A stretch of 64,000 nucleotides of DNA, from NCBI RefSeq assembly GCF_900700375.1, contig NC_041707.1, positions 30,425,281 through 30,489,280 of the forward strand. Reading direction: 5' to 3'. This document shows, in pieces, positions 43,366-55,070 of the stretch. The stretch is from Denticeps clupeoides (taxonomy: Eukaryota; Chordata; Actinopteri; Clupeiformes; Denticipitidae). The position numbers were made by a program, and so were the translations under genes. The notes under the pieces are model-generated. The model worked only from the letters and a program-made list of their open reading frames with translations. It did no database searches and was not told where the DNA came from. Each line of letters starts with the position of its first letter. Within the stretch, counting starts at the first letter, position 1.

Positions 43366-44874
43366 TCAGTAGTATCGGTTAAGGCTCCGTGTCCCAGTGA
43401 TGTCTGGCTGGCCATTCATCCAGATCTCACGAATGATCCTCTCTCTCTCCTCCAGCCTCTGAGCCCTCTCCAGCTCCTCAGCCGACGTGAACACATTGGT
43501 GTTGAGTGTCCGTTCGAAGCGGCGGTGCCGCCGGGCCGACACGTCCGACGTGTTGTCCCAGTCTGAGTCGCTGCCGTCGCTGCTGTCATTTCGACCTTGT
43601 GTTGCAGGTTTGCTCTGTTTATGGGGAACCCTGCGTGTTCGACAGTCCATCCTGCAGGAAATGTGCACCACCAGGGCCAGGAGGGTGAAGACCAGACCCA
43701 AACTCACTCCACACATAAAATACAGCGCTGCCCGCTCCGGATTATCTGCAGAACACAGGCCGTAAATAGTGGAGTTAAAATACATTACGTGACAGCTGGC
43801 TCTGAACTAGCCCAGAGGTGTGAATATTTTTGGTCAAAGACATCCTCAGGATTTACATGAAAAGGTAAAACAAGGAAATGATCCTTATCTTGATGGTTTA
43901 AATGTCATGTGCAAATATCTTTATATATTTCTTTTTACTGTATATCTTTGTATATTTCTTGTTTTATCTGTACCCTGCAGTGAGCCTGTCCCCTGCCCTA
44001 CCCCCTGTGGCTACATGGGCAGCCACGACCCTGATGTGGACTAAGCAGTTATGTAGTGGGTGGTAGTAGCCTAGTGGGTAACTCACTCGCAGGTTCAAAT
44101 CCCGCTTACTACCATTGTGTCCCTGAGCAAGACACTTAACCCTACATTGGGGACTGTCCCTGTAACTACTGATTCTAAGTTGCTCTGGATAAGGGTGTCT
44201 GATAAATGTAAATGTAAAGTTATGGATGGTTAGTGAGCACGGCCCATGCTTATTGCGTAACACCAGTTTGAAAATAGTGTCCTGAATTAAAAGTTGACTT
44301 CACTTCTGTTGAGGGGAAATAAATTCTGTCATACTATACTATTGACATTTGCTTGCTTTATTTAATTACTTTTAGCACAAGTTCTATGTAGGCTTTACCA
44401 TGATTGGCCTTACTTGGGCCTATTCTGTGTAACAGAATCTGAAGAAATAAGATGAATCTGTTACTGGGCATTAATTAGGTTGGGGCTCCTGGCACAGCAC
44501 ATTCTTTTGCCTTTCACCAACAGGCTTTTCCCAGGCTCTGTGTTTAATATGCAGGCCGTTCTGTTCTGAAAGTGAGAAGCCATGGCAAAGGGCTGATGTA
44601 TAGCAGTGTTTTACTCCAGTAGCAGGCCACAAGCAAGGACACAGCGCTGACGACTGTGTTAAGCCCTCTTCTAATGGTCCTACAATAGGTAATTTTCAAT
44701 TTTGTTTGATTTAGCAGCAATTGATTAATTAAAAACAGATTAGGACCAAATTAAAACATTAACCAGGGAATGTTGCAGGGACATGAGTTAGAATGGGTTA
44801 CCTGCTACAAAGGAGTAGGCAGCAAGCATGTTGCTGATAAGTGCCATCTCCTTGTTGATGGCTTTGCTCTCCAT
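43366..44874 (-). CDS. eva1a: EVA1A (FAM176A/TMEM166)
   Basis: Two exons (44802-44874 and 43366-43745) join in phase and give 150 residues (human 152). The short N-terminus MESKAINKEMALISNMLAAY leads into NPERAALYF, one transmembrane segment (MCGVSLGLVFTLLALVVHIS), an acidic Ser/Asp stretch (DSSDGSDSDWDNTSDVS), and the almost invariant C-terminus with RRHRRFERTLNTNVFTSAEE and IIREIWMNGQPDITGTRSLN. The protein sits in endosomal/lysosomal and ER membranes and promotes autophagy and apoptosis in mammals. The ATG chosen matches the human N-terminal length, but the frame stays open upstream to an acceptor at 44961 (28 more codons), so a longer form is possible. The single intron (43746-44801) carries one SINE. 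Confidence 0.95.
43840..43861 (+). repeat. Dispersed 22-mer, copy 2
   Basis: ACATCCTCAGGATTTACATG followed by AA, matching the blocks at 3631 and 52063 with few differences. It lies in the eva1a intron. Confidence 0.5.
44058..44218 (+). mobile_element. tRNA-derived SINE, family B, copy in the eva1a intron
   Basis: The head GGTGGTAGTAGCCTAGTGGG, the B-box-like GGTTCAAATCCCG, the ATTGTGTCCCTGAGCAAGAC body and the GATAAATGTAAATGTAA tail. A short segment after the A-box-like part is deleted compared with the copy at 29817. Confidence 0.85.
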
Positions 44875-44960
44875 GTTGGGACTTAGGGTCCTGACTGGCA
44901 GCCCATTCAGCTTAGCCAAAAGCCGGGACCCCTCCACAGCGAAAAAACTCCAACGGCTGC
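44875..44960 (-). other. eva1a: Upstream part of the eva1a start exon (5' UTR or N-terminal extension)
   Basis: The frame of the eva1a ATG is open upstream for 28 codons (SRWSFFAVEGSRLLAKLNGL, then PVRTLSPN) up to an acceptor GAGACAG|GC. No ATG occurs in this stretch, so a longer protein would need a start in a further upstream exon that I have not found. It is equally plausible as 5' UTR. Confidence 0.45.
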
Positions 44961-45071
44961 CTGTCTCAGCAGAAAGAAAGGCAATTCAGAATTGAACCAC
45001 ACTATAAAAACAGTCTATAGAATCTACCCAATAAAATTGTGTTAAGAAATACTAACTATAAAATCTAACTA

Positions 45072-45980
45072 TTACTGGCACCGGTTTGAACTCATTATCT
45101 GTATAAAAGACGCCTGTCGACACCTCCAAACAGTCAGACTCCAACCTCCACCATGGCCAAGACCAAAGAGCTGTCTAAGGACACCAGAGACAAGATTGTA
45201 CACCCGCACAAGACTAGGATCAGCCAATCTACAATAGGCAAGCAGCTTGGTGTGAAGAGATATCAACTGTTGGAGCAATTATTAGAAAATGTAATCACTG
45301 ACAATTTCCCTCGACTTAGGGGTCCATGCAAGATCTCACCTCGTGGGGTACAAATGATCTTGAATGGTGAGGAAACGGCCCAAAACTACATGGGATGAAC
45401 TGGTCAATGACCTGGGACCAGAGTAACAAAGGTCACCATTAGTAACACACTACATCCTCATGAATTAAATTTCTGCAGCACTCGAAGGGTCCCCCTGCTT
45501 AAACTAGCACATGTCCAGGCCGGTCTAAAGCTTGCCTGGGACCATCTGGATGATACAGAGGAGGATTGGCAGAATGTTATGTGGTCAGATGAGACCAAAA
45601 TCCAGCAGAAAATCTGTGCCCTGTGACAGCCCCAAAACATTATACCTCTTGAGAAGATCTGAATGGAACAAGGGGCCAAAATACCAGCTACAGTGTGTGC
45701 AAAGCTGGTGAAGACCTACATAAAATGTTTGACCTCTGTCAGTACCAACCAACGTTAAATTACAAAGTATTAAGGTGAACTTTTGCTATTGACCAAATGA
45801 AAGTGAATGTGAAGTGATTGTCATTGTGATACACAGCTCAAAGTGCACACAACAAAATGTGTCCTCTGCTTTTAACCCATCAACCTTAGTGCCCGGGAGC
45901 AGTGTATGGGGACGTTTTATTTTTTAAGTGAGATAACTTGCACAATCGGTGGCTGCCAAATACTTTTTTGCCTTACTGTA
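45072..45980 (+). mobile_element. Tc1-like transposon, 5'-truncated and broken
   Basis: From 45153 the plus strand begins a Tc1 transposase (MAKTKELSKDTRDKIV, then TIGKQLGV) and later shows RGPCKISPRGVQMI. The frame stops at 45398 after 81 codons, and the rest survives only as broken pieces to about 45780. The right terminal repeat (GGTGGCTGCCAAATACTTTT, then TTGCC-TACTGTA) is present, but the left repeat is missing. A SINE of family A (45797-45915) is inserted between the transposase remains and the right end. Confidence 0.85.
45797..45915 (-). mobile_element. SINE family A fragment nested in the Tc1 element
   Basis: GTGAAGTGATTGTCATTGTG, then GTGTCCTCTGCTTTTAACCC and CCCGGGAGCAGTGTATGGGG. 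The tRNA-like head is missing. It splits sequence typical of the Tc1 3' end (TTTTGCTATTGACCAAAT on one side, TTTTTAAGTGAGATAACTTG on the other). Confidence 0.8.
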
Positions 45981-46892
45981 ACAACTTCACTATTATGTGA
46001 AATTCAACAGATTATGGTTCTGATATATTTGCAAGGAACGAGACACAGTGTGTATCTCAAAAGGCAAAAACGTCAGCAGCCACTCGAATGGCTGTCAAGC
46101 AATGGCAATAAAATTATATATCTTGTGCTTCAAAACCTCTTATTGCTTTTACTGCTAAAAGCACAATAAATTTTCATAAACTGCCTATTCTATTGTGCTT
46201 CAAAAGGTGATCAAGCTTTGCTGTGAATGTTAAAATGAAAGTAAAATTGCGAAGAGCATTGTTTGTGGCTCACACAAACAGAGACTGGGATTTGGCTGGC
46301 AGGATCTTTCCATGAGTTAAAACTTGAGCTTGAGGGGACAATTCTGCAGCCAAGGGTGGCCATCAGCACCTCAGTAGCCGCCAGAGGGGACAGACGCGTG
46401 GGAAAGAGACCATGGTCTCTCATGTATTCTGAAAACAATCAGTAACAGTCCAGATATTAGTCTTTAAATTCCATTTAAAAATGTGATGAAAAATCTGAAT
46501 CTGTATGATGGGAAGCATTTTCCAGCCCAAATGAAAATGTGCATTTAATGAATTATGATAGCATAACAGAATGATTTAATTAGAACCATTGAGGTTAATG
46601 TTTTAAGATCAAATATGCACACAGTAAAACAGAGAATAGCTGTTTCATTATCTCTGATTTGTGTGGAAAGTCCTGACCTGCGCTAGCACTACCTCTCTGA
46701 CGATGAGTAATCCAGAGATTTGAAGCACTCTCATTACTGCCAGTGTAAACAGTAGTGTGGAGCTGTCTGGGCAGCTGGGAAGTGATGAGTCTGGACAGGA
46801 GACCCTCTGTCAGCACCATAATCACAGTTCGGGCTCCCCCATCTTACCAATGCTTAGCACTGTAGAAGAGCGTAATCTACATAACACTTTAC

Positions 46893-47050
46893 GGGGGCAG
46901 GCAAAAGTTTTGGGCACCCTTGATTAAAAATATGTCTGTGAATAGCTAATTGAGAAAAAGAACTGATGAACTGTTTTAAAACATGTTTTCTTGGGCTTGT
47001 GCACCTCAACTTGACCTCCTCGATTCCTGCTGACTGCCATTTCACAAAAC
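46893..47050. mobile_element. Tc1-like end fragment
   Basis: GGGGGCAGGCAAAAGTTTTG, then GGCACCCTTGATTAAAAATA, resembles the terminal repeat of another Tc1 group, followed by about 120 bp of non-coding sub-terminal sequence. No second end is seen. Confidence 0.5.
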
Positions 47051-48715
47051 ATTAAGGCACAGGTGGATACAGACCCTCAGACCCTGTCCTACCTGTCCCA
47101 TCTGGGCAGATGGTACCCATTCATATTAGTGCTGAGTCCTGATCACTCACAGGTCCATCTATCAGGCTCGGGTGATCAGGACCCTTCAAAAGCAAGGCAG
47201 AATCCCATAATACTCGTCTTGGATTCTTTGTTGGTCTGTTTGTTGACACCAAATGATTGCCACCAAACCGACAATGTGTTTTCTGGCGAGTGAGCTGTGT
47301 TCCTTTTTTGTCAAGCATCTGTGCTTCCCTCACCTACCAGCATGGCATCACACACTCGGGCATTTAAATGTGATGTCACTTCAAAAAAGACAGTCATCAC
47401 AACAGCACTGCATAATTATACAGGTCATTTTGCAGACCAAATTACAGTGGTTGCATTGATTGCCGTTTCATATCCAACTCAGAAGAAAGCTGCATGGGAC
47501 ATTACCTTCTTTAGAGCTTTTATGGAATCTAGAGGAGGAGTCCAGAAGAGTCCTGTCTTCTACTCTGGTGGGGTGATGGAGGGAGTGTGGTTTGGGTAAT
47601 CTGAGCACTTGACATTAGCCTTCTATGGGGTGTTTTCACAACTGAAAAGGGTAAAAGAAACGAAAGAAAAGGTCACATCAGGTTTCCCGCTGGGCAGAAG
47701 AATGTAATTTCATTAGGACTTTCTTCTGTAGGAACGATGCTTTCTTTCAGATCTGCACTGGACTCAGAAAACACCCCAGGACTCAGAAAAGTTCAAATAA
47801 AACCTGATTTGATGTAAATCAACAAAGCATGAAATGATCTCATCAAAAGCACATTTGACATTCCAGGATCTCAAATTGAAGAAACAAATTCAACTTGACA
47901 CATCAAGTGGGTCTTGTCATAAAACTTTCATTTTATGAAAAAGTGTATTGTTTTTGACATAAGAACTTTGACTTATTTAAGATCTACATTAATATGAGGT
48001 TCACTGAAATGCATTTTCATTATACTTTTCATTGTGTAAAAGGATTTGTCTTGCTATATTATTCATGTGAGAAATTAATTGCCATTATTAGACAGCTGAG
48101 CCAAAAGATCTTCTATAAGTGTTAGTAATGTGATCATACATTTACATACTAAAATACTTTTAGACCAAATGAAATTAGTTCAAAGAGCAGCATTCTTCAG
48201 GGTAGCAGACATTAATAAGGTGAGACGTATTAAGGTGGCACAGACATTAAACATTCTGTTCCCATGGGAAAAGAAATTCACTTCACTACTACAGCAAATG
48301 TCTGCTGCTTTTAATCTGAGGGGAATCAGACCATAAAGAAGTTAATTGTTTGCCTTGAAAAGGACAATGTGTCTGAATTAAGCTTCTGTAAACTGAAACC
48401 ATCTTCAGTGTGTGCTACTCATTCATAGGTGCTGCTACTTACTGACTGTACTTGCTATTTCACATGTGTGATGAGGGCTCAAGTAGCTGAACAGGACATA
48501 AAAAAGTGAAAAAGGGTGCCAATGACACCACAGACATGCTCGCCACAGGGAACCATGCCACAGGTTTCCACAGGTTCACTTACAAAATCAATATATTAAT
48601 TGCCACTCATCTTATTGCTTGATTGTAAGAAGATATTCCAGACTCTGGTTGCTTTGGGTTTATCTGTTTTATTATCTGTGAGTCAACAGAATCCCCTGTC
48701 ATGTTGCCTCATATG
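47051..48715. other. Gene-free stretch
   Basis: No recognisable gene or repeat. Short open frames overlap on both strands without splice or homology support. Confidence 0.5.
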
Positions 48716-48955
48716 GGGCAGTGGTTGGCCTAGTGGGTAGGGAAAGAGACCTGTATTCGGGAAGGTTGCCGGTTCAAATCCTAAACTGCCAAGGTGCCAC
48801 TGCGGTGCCACTGAGCAAAGTACAGTCATCACACACTCCTCCCTGGGTGCATGTCATGGCTGCCCACTGTTGCCTCAGGGGATTGGTTAAATGCAGAGAC
48901 CACATTTCACTGCGTGCACTGGGTGCTGTGATGTGACAACGAATCACTTTCATTT
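48716..48955 (+). mobile_element. tRNA-derived SINE, family A, near full length
   Basis: The head GGCAGTGGTTGGCCTAGTGG, the B-box-like GGTTCAAATCC, the GCCAAGGTGCCACTG repeat, the GTCATGGCTGCCCACTGTTG body and the CAACGAATCACTTTCATTT tail. This is the most complete plus-strand copy of the family. Confidence 0.85.
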
Positions 48956-51900
48956 AGCCTCAGGTTGCTCTCTCCCCATCCACCCTGTGTTTCACTGACA
49001 TTCATATCTGCTGGTTGCTACAAAAAAAAAGTGAGGGAAGGAGGCACAGAAGAATGCCATCAAGAATAAAAGGATTTATTGGAGAACACAAAAGAAACGG
49101 CACAAGGACCAAAAACAGGAAACAAACAAAAACATACCTGCTAGCGTGTGTCTATTCAACAGGAGGAAACAATGCAAACAGAAGGTAAGGCAGTCTCTCC
49201 ACGTCAATGTAGCACCCACTGGGTGCTGCTGAACTGCTCAGGACTCCTTAAACAGGTGCATATGCATCAGCTATGTGTATCCAGAGGCCACTGGGCATCA
49301 CACTACTAAATAAAACCATCAATCATGATGTATACAATGTGAATGTTGCCATCAGGTAAAACCTGGGGCAGTATTTCACCAAAAATCTGTCCAGCCCTAC
49401 AGAACGGGAAACAGCCCTATCTGCAGACTCCAAAAACTAAAAAAAAACACTCATTCTTGGTAAACATCTGGAAAAAAAAGTGGTATAACAAGACACTTTT
49501 GACATTCTTTTCATAGTTTTAGATATTTTAGATATGTGTGTGCATACACACATATTTTAACCAACACATGTTATTTGAGGCAGCATAAAACCTCTCCACC
49601 AATTCATTACAAGCATGCAAACCATCTTCTGGACAGCGAGCACATCGGAAACCAAGTGAGGCCACCCACAGACAGGTTTATGCCACTTTTTAAAACAGAA
49701 GTCCGCAGTGCTGACCAGCAGTAACCAGTGCACCACCTCAGCATGCCTGGTGGGCTTATGGGGCTGCAGGTGTTCAGTCACAACGTGAAACAGGCGGAAC
49801 AGCTGCCAGTGAAAAATTGCTTGCACCTCGGTGTGCAGCAGGCTCAAGTATTCTACTACTGTTTAAAAAGGTTTACGGGGTGACAGTGTAAAACAGAGAC
49901 AGGTGCACGAGGTGGGGAAGGGGATAGGTCATACCCCCTCTCCACCATTTACCTAAAGCATACCATCTTGAAATATAACCAAATGACGCAAATCTAACAA
50001 GCCTCGCTACATTCCGTACAATCAGCCTGTATTAAAACACGATTTGAAGGGATAAATGCCTTCTTTATTTTCTCACCAGAAAAGAGACTAGCACATGTTC
50101 TTTTAGTTTATAATTCTATTTTTGGGGTGTAAGAGTTTAAAAATAGTGGAACAGGGAGCTGAGCTGCAGCTGGTTCTGATAAAGAGGACCCAAAGGGGGA
50201 AAGCTAAAAAAAAGTATATTTTGTTTGCTAAAGACTCCCTCTAAAGCATAATGGGAAATGAAAAGATGGAAGAGAAAGGGTCAACAGAGGAAAGAAACAG
50301 AAAAAAATATATAACAATTCAGCAAAAATAAGAAAGAGTAGTAAATAATGGGAAGCAGGAGAGTATTAACCTGACCATCACTCTAAGCTGCTGTGTACTT
50401 CCCATCACACAGGCCAGTTTGGCTCTTACACGGCTGCAAACTGCTGACGGATACAATCACATTTGTGTGGGAGGAGTCAGTGAGGCATGTGTTGTGTCAT
50501 CACATACCTAGACAGCTCCCATATTCCCAGAGAAATATAGAAGGTGATGATTGGGACTGGGGGCTTCAGGAATTTCATTAGTCTACAGTTGGTTATGTTT
50601 GAGAGTGACGGACACTTAAGGCCATTCTGTGGGAGTCATGTTAGAGAAAATTTAAAGCATTCTAATTAAAGGGCAAGCATGGCCTAGAGAGCCATGACAG
50701 CCTTTCTACAACACAAAGTGTTGTAGAATTGATGCACATGCATCAATTCATTTCAGCTTGGCTAAGCTCAAAAACATTTTTCATTATTAGTGTGCGTCCC
50801 TCTGCAAACCTCTCTTTAATGCAAGTTGTATGATTTATTTCTTCCTATTAGGCCAGAGGCTGACCTCTTGCATTACAATCATAAACCACAGCTTTAGGCA
50901 TATTTAGTCATACTGAGCCAAAATTCAGGCTGTATTATTCTCAAGCTGAGCAGAACAGTATGCCCAGGGGTCTTAAACACACTTAAAGCCACATAGTGAA
51001 ACTGGAGCTGTCCCCGCAGTTTAGTCCGGGACACAGGAGAGGAAGTCAGAGCAGGAGACAAGCAGTAAAATGCACTGTTCACATTAGAGCATTGAAACGG
51101 CAAGGCTTTAGTGCCCAGCTGCCTGTAAAATTCTTTATTACTGAAGCTCTTATTGGCTACAAGGAAACAATATATCTCTATGTGTGCTTTCTGCACTTTA
51201 TTTGGGATACTATGAATATGATCCTCCTAAAAATGATGTATGTATTATTATTTTACCCCCGCAGGCACTTTGTAAAAATGCAGATGCAGGAAAACATTGC
51301 ACTGAGATAAAGGCAATGGTATATGAAAATAAACAAAAACAACAAGCAGCTATATTCCTTTAGACAGACGTTATGAAAAGTGACATCCAGACCCATGGGT
51401 GTAGACCATGACTGGGTCTACAGCTCGCTGTTTTTATAGCATTACTGTCCAAACAGCCATCAGGCCCAGACAGCATCCCTGCAGGCATCAGTGTGTGAGC
51501 ACTGCAGAGGTCTGTCTTACCTCACCCTGACAGATCATATTCATGTCCAGCAGATGCGTTTCCACAAATAAACAAACACCTACTATGCCCAGGGCATGTC
51601 AGAGGACTGCACCAGACATGTTGGCATGGCCAAGTTTAGTAAACAGTCATGACTGCATCTCTTAGCTTGTCCAGTAGAAAAAAAATCTGCTCTTAATGCT
51701 TACTCTTAAGGGAGAAAATATTGATGAACTGATTAAACTGTAGATTTGAAAGATTTCCATAAAAGGTTACCTACATATCTCATCTTAAATGCTGCCAGCG
51801 ACAGTGGATAGATTCAAAAAGCAGCAAGACATTAAATAGAAATGTTCTGAGAAGCATTAAGGGTTCATGATTGCAGGTATGTATACGTGATAAACCCTGG

Positions 51901-54900
51901 TCTCACTGCAACAAGTTAAGTTAAATTAAAACCTTTGCTGGATTGTATTTCTTTACATTAACATAAACTAGTTAAATCAGATTTACTATAATAGAAAGTG
52001 TGCTCTATTTCTGACAGGTGCTAAGAAGTGTATATGGCTTATTTGCTAGTGTTAGTTCAAAGTTGTCCTCAGGATTTACATAAATTAGAACAAATTAGAT
52101 CAAAAGAGAGATTCATTGATTCAGTGTTTGTATAAATTCAGAAGACAGACATATGCCAATCTCATTTGTATACGTGCATATATTTCTCCACAACATGTTG
52201 GACATGCATGTAAGTACCTACCTCCTTCTTCTACATGCTACATGAAAAATAATTATAAAACAATAAAAAAGATTATTTGTTTTTCTGTTAGTCAATGCTA
52301 ATACAACCTCCAAAAGTCTTCCTCAGAAATTGGGAGGACCGTACTAAGCTGTGAAAACAGCCCAAAACCTGCTCCCTCAGCAACATTTAAACTACAAACA
52401 GGACTTCAGTTAAGCCTGACTGCAACTTTTGGGCAAGATGGTGATAAAAAATAGCTTCACACAGACTTATTGTTGATATTGGGTCTCTTTACAGTTTTAA
52501 AAGTGGAAACTTGTTTTTTTTTTTATTGCTGAACCTCAGATTCCTGTTTGGCAGCAGTGAAGTGTGCTGATTCATAAGAAACGGCAGAGATCTCTTCCAT
52601 TCCCACATTTTCTAGAAAACCACATTTTGCAACACACACTGACACATGCACTTATTTGCAACATGCCTTAGCTTTAGAATCAGCAATGGACAAAAAAAAA
52701 AAAAAACATGGGACTTTTATACAAATATGTTATATAATTATGGCCTTACCTAAACCTAACCCCTAATTTTAACCTAGCCTCTATTTGTCTCATTTTTTAT
52801 AAGATGTAAAAAATAAAAAACTTTACTGCCATTACAGAAAATTACAAATGCACACAGAACCTTTTCTTTTTTAGCTCTACTGTAAACATACTTTACTGCC
52901 ATTACAGAAAAAGTAACTTTTTTTTTGTTTTGTTTTATGTATTTGTGTCTAAAGTTTTGTGACAAAACACTTATTAATAAATATTATTGTTAATTTTTTT
53001 ATGATGACCCCAAATTTCTGAGAAGAAAAATTATAGTTTTTGGGCCAATCAGCTAACATCCCATGAGCTATGTTTTTTATTGCATTGCAAAAATCAATGT
53101 TCACAGTAATCAATGTTCAGAATATGACTATTGAACCCAGTAAACAAATAATTAATCAAGCAACTTTACAATTTAAATGACTGAAGATGTTCTTTACCCT
53201 TACTTCATGTAGTCACAGGACTATCCCCTGACCATTAACAGATTGGTCCTGCATGCTGCACTGAGCCACCCAAGGTGTGTTGTCTTAAACAAAGGTCTTC
53301 AGTATGTTCATGAGCTCATGGCAGTCCAGGGTCAGAGGGAGGAGAATATGGGGCCAAAGGGGCAAGGGCATGGGTCCTGACACAAAGCAGCTGCCTGAAA
53401 CACACACATGTACTCAAACACATATAGCCAGAATGGCAGGAAGTCCCCTCCACATCTGCTCTCTCGTCTCCAGGCCCCCCAGGAAATGGCCACTGATAAT
53501 GCAGAAGTGGGACAGAGAAAACCAGGGTTTGTGAGGTGGTATGAAATGAGAGTAAATGAAGAAGGAGAGTTGGTGTGTGTATCTTGGCAGAAGCGGTGGA
53601 AAGGGGTTTGCATAATTTTAAACTGAGATGTGTGATCAAAGGCCCAGAGGCCAATAGAAACACAGAGCCATTCATATATTATGGAGTCTCGCAGGGTGGT
53701 GGGTCTGCATTGGTGCCTGTGCTTGGAGAGCTTGTGGGGATTGGGTTAGGCTTAATAGAAAGAAAAGTCAGCAAAGCGAGGCCAAGAGGGAGCATGTGAA
53801 CGTGAACTGAGGGATTATCAGATGGATGGTCTGAGATGTCAACAGATAACAGTCATATTAAACAGCCAGATACAACAATGTGTGTGAGATAATATGTTTA
53901 ACTTTGGAGGATTGCATGTGCAATAATAGTGTGTGTGAATGAGAGAGAATAACATTGAGCTTAAGGTCCCATCCTCAAGGGGTCACATCATTTTGTTTCA
54001 AAGAGTCATAAAGACTTAAAGCAATAAACTGTAACATTCACATGGATAAGATCAAGCATATATCTCATGAGATATTGGAAATGCCATCAGATATTTAGGG
54101 GCATGTTAAGTAAGTAATATTATATATAAATAGCTAAATATTGCATAAATTATACGAAGTATAGGCAGAACTCACACTGTGATTGGCTCTATAACCACAC
54201 ATAGTTTACTCATGGGTTTTTATACACATGCAAATACATATATATTTATAATTCCATGATATTCCCTGCCTTTGTGCCATTAAAGAAACTTATTTCCTGA
54301 AGGTAGATAAAATCAGGATATTTGTCACCTTAAATTTATAATTAGTTCAAAATGCTCAGTTTAATTAGTGAGGGGTGTATAAAATGAGTTGCTACTGAAA
54401 AAAATCAGCGAAGATGACAGTCTCAGTAAAGCCGATCTCAATTTACTCTGCGGAGCCTGATTAGAAGACTTAGTGGCACCCAGATCCAATCAGACCCAAG
54501 TGGATGATGGCCCTTGATGACAGCATGTGCTACGCTTGAGACTAAACACTTTCAGCATTAAAAGGACTGTTCACCGCCAGGAGAGTTTAGAGCCAAGGAC
54601 AAAAAAATTGGTCCTCACACTGTGTTATTTCCACATACACAAGAGAGCCAAACTTACCCTGGACCTTCTCTTGCTGTTCAACCGAGAAATCCAATCTTCA
54701 CTGAAGTAATCCAATGTGTGAGGAAAAAAGCATGAGGATAAAACAGAATGCTTTCTCATGTGAAGAATGTGTAAGTCTGCTGCATAGTTATACAACAGAA
54801 GTAAAATATCCAGTCTTGAGGGTGAAGAATCAGAATCCTCTCAAGTGATGCAGGTCCATCTGTCTGCATCCACCACAGGCAGGGGTTAGGCCGGACGGTT

Positions 54901-54969
54901 GGAATGTGGCACAGGCAATGAACGCTCACCTCAATGCTGGGAAATGGGGATGGAAGAGAGAAATAACTA
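48956..54969. other. Gene-poor region between eva1a and gcfc2, left part
   Basis: No exon is recognised. A possible repeat block with AAGGATTTATTGG lies near 49040-49290, a direct duplication of CTTTACTGCCATTACAGAAA occurs at about 52820 and 52890, and the third 22-mer copy is at 52063. The stretch near 54410-54620 is less AT-rich and could be conserved non-coding DNA (inference only). Upstream non-coding exons of eva1a may lie here but cannot be told from background. Confidence 0.45.
52063..52084 (+). repeat. Dispersed 22-mer, copy 3
   Basis: TTGTCCTCAGGATTTACATA followed by AA; differs from the copy at 3631 at two positions. Confidence 0.5.
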
Positions 54970-55004
<35 letters not shown>

Positions 55005-55070
55005 CCCACTGAGAGGAGAGGAGGGGAGAGATAGAGAGCGAGAGAGAAGGAGAGCCAGTCAGAATAGACT
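54970..55070 (+). repeat. (GA)n microsatellite and purine-rich tract
   Basis: An AG run (54970-55002) continues into about 60 nt that is mostly purine. Such polypurine stretches can form triplex DNA. On the minus strand they yield artificial Ser/Leu-rich open frames. Confidence 0.85.

Noticed and set aside
48716-48790. tRNA gene
   Set aside because: The tRNA-like head belongs to a 240-bp SINE that recurs six times in the window. A free tRNA gene would not have the shared body and tail.
53316-53675. Overlapping 119- and 93-codon minus-strand frames
   Set aside because: Mutually overlapping, without start or splice context. No family was recognised.
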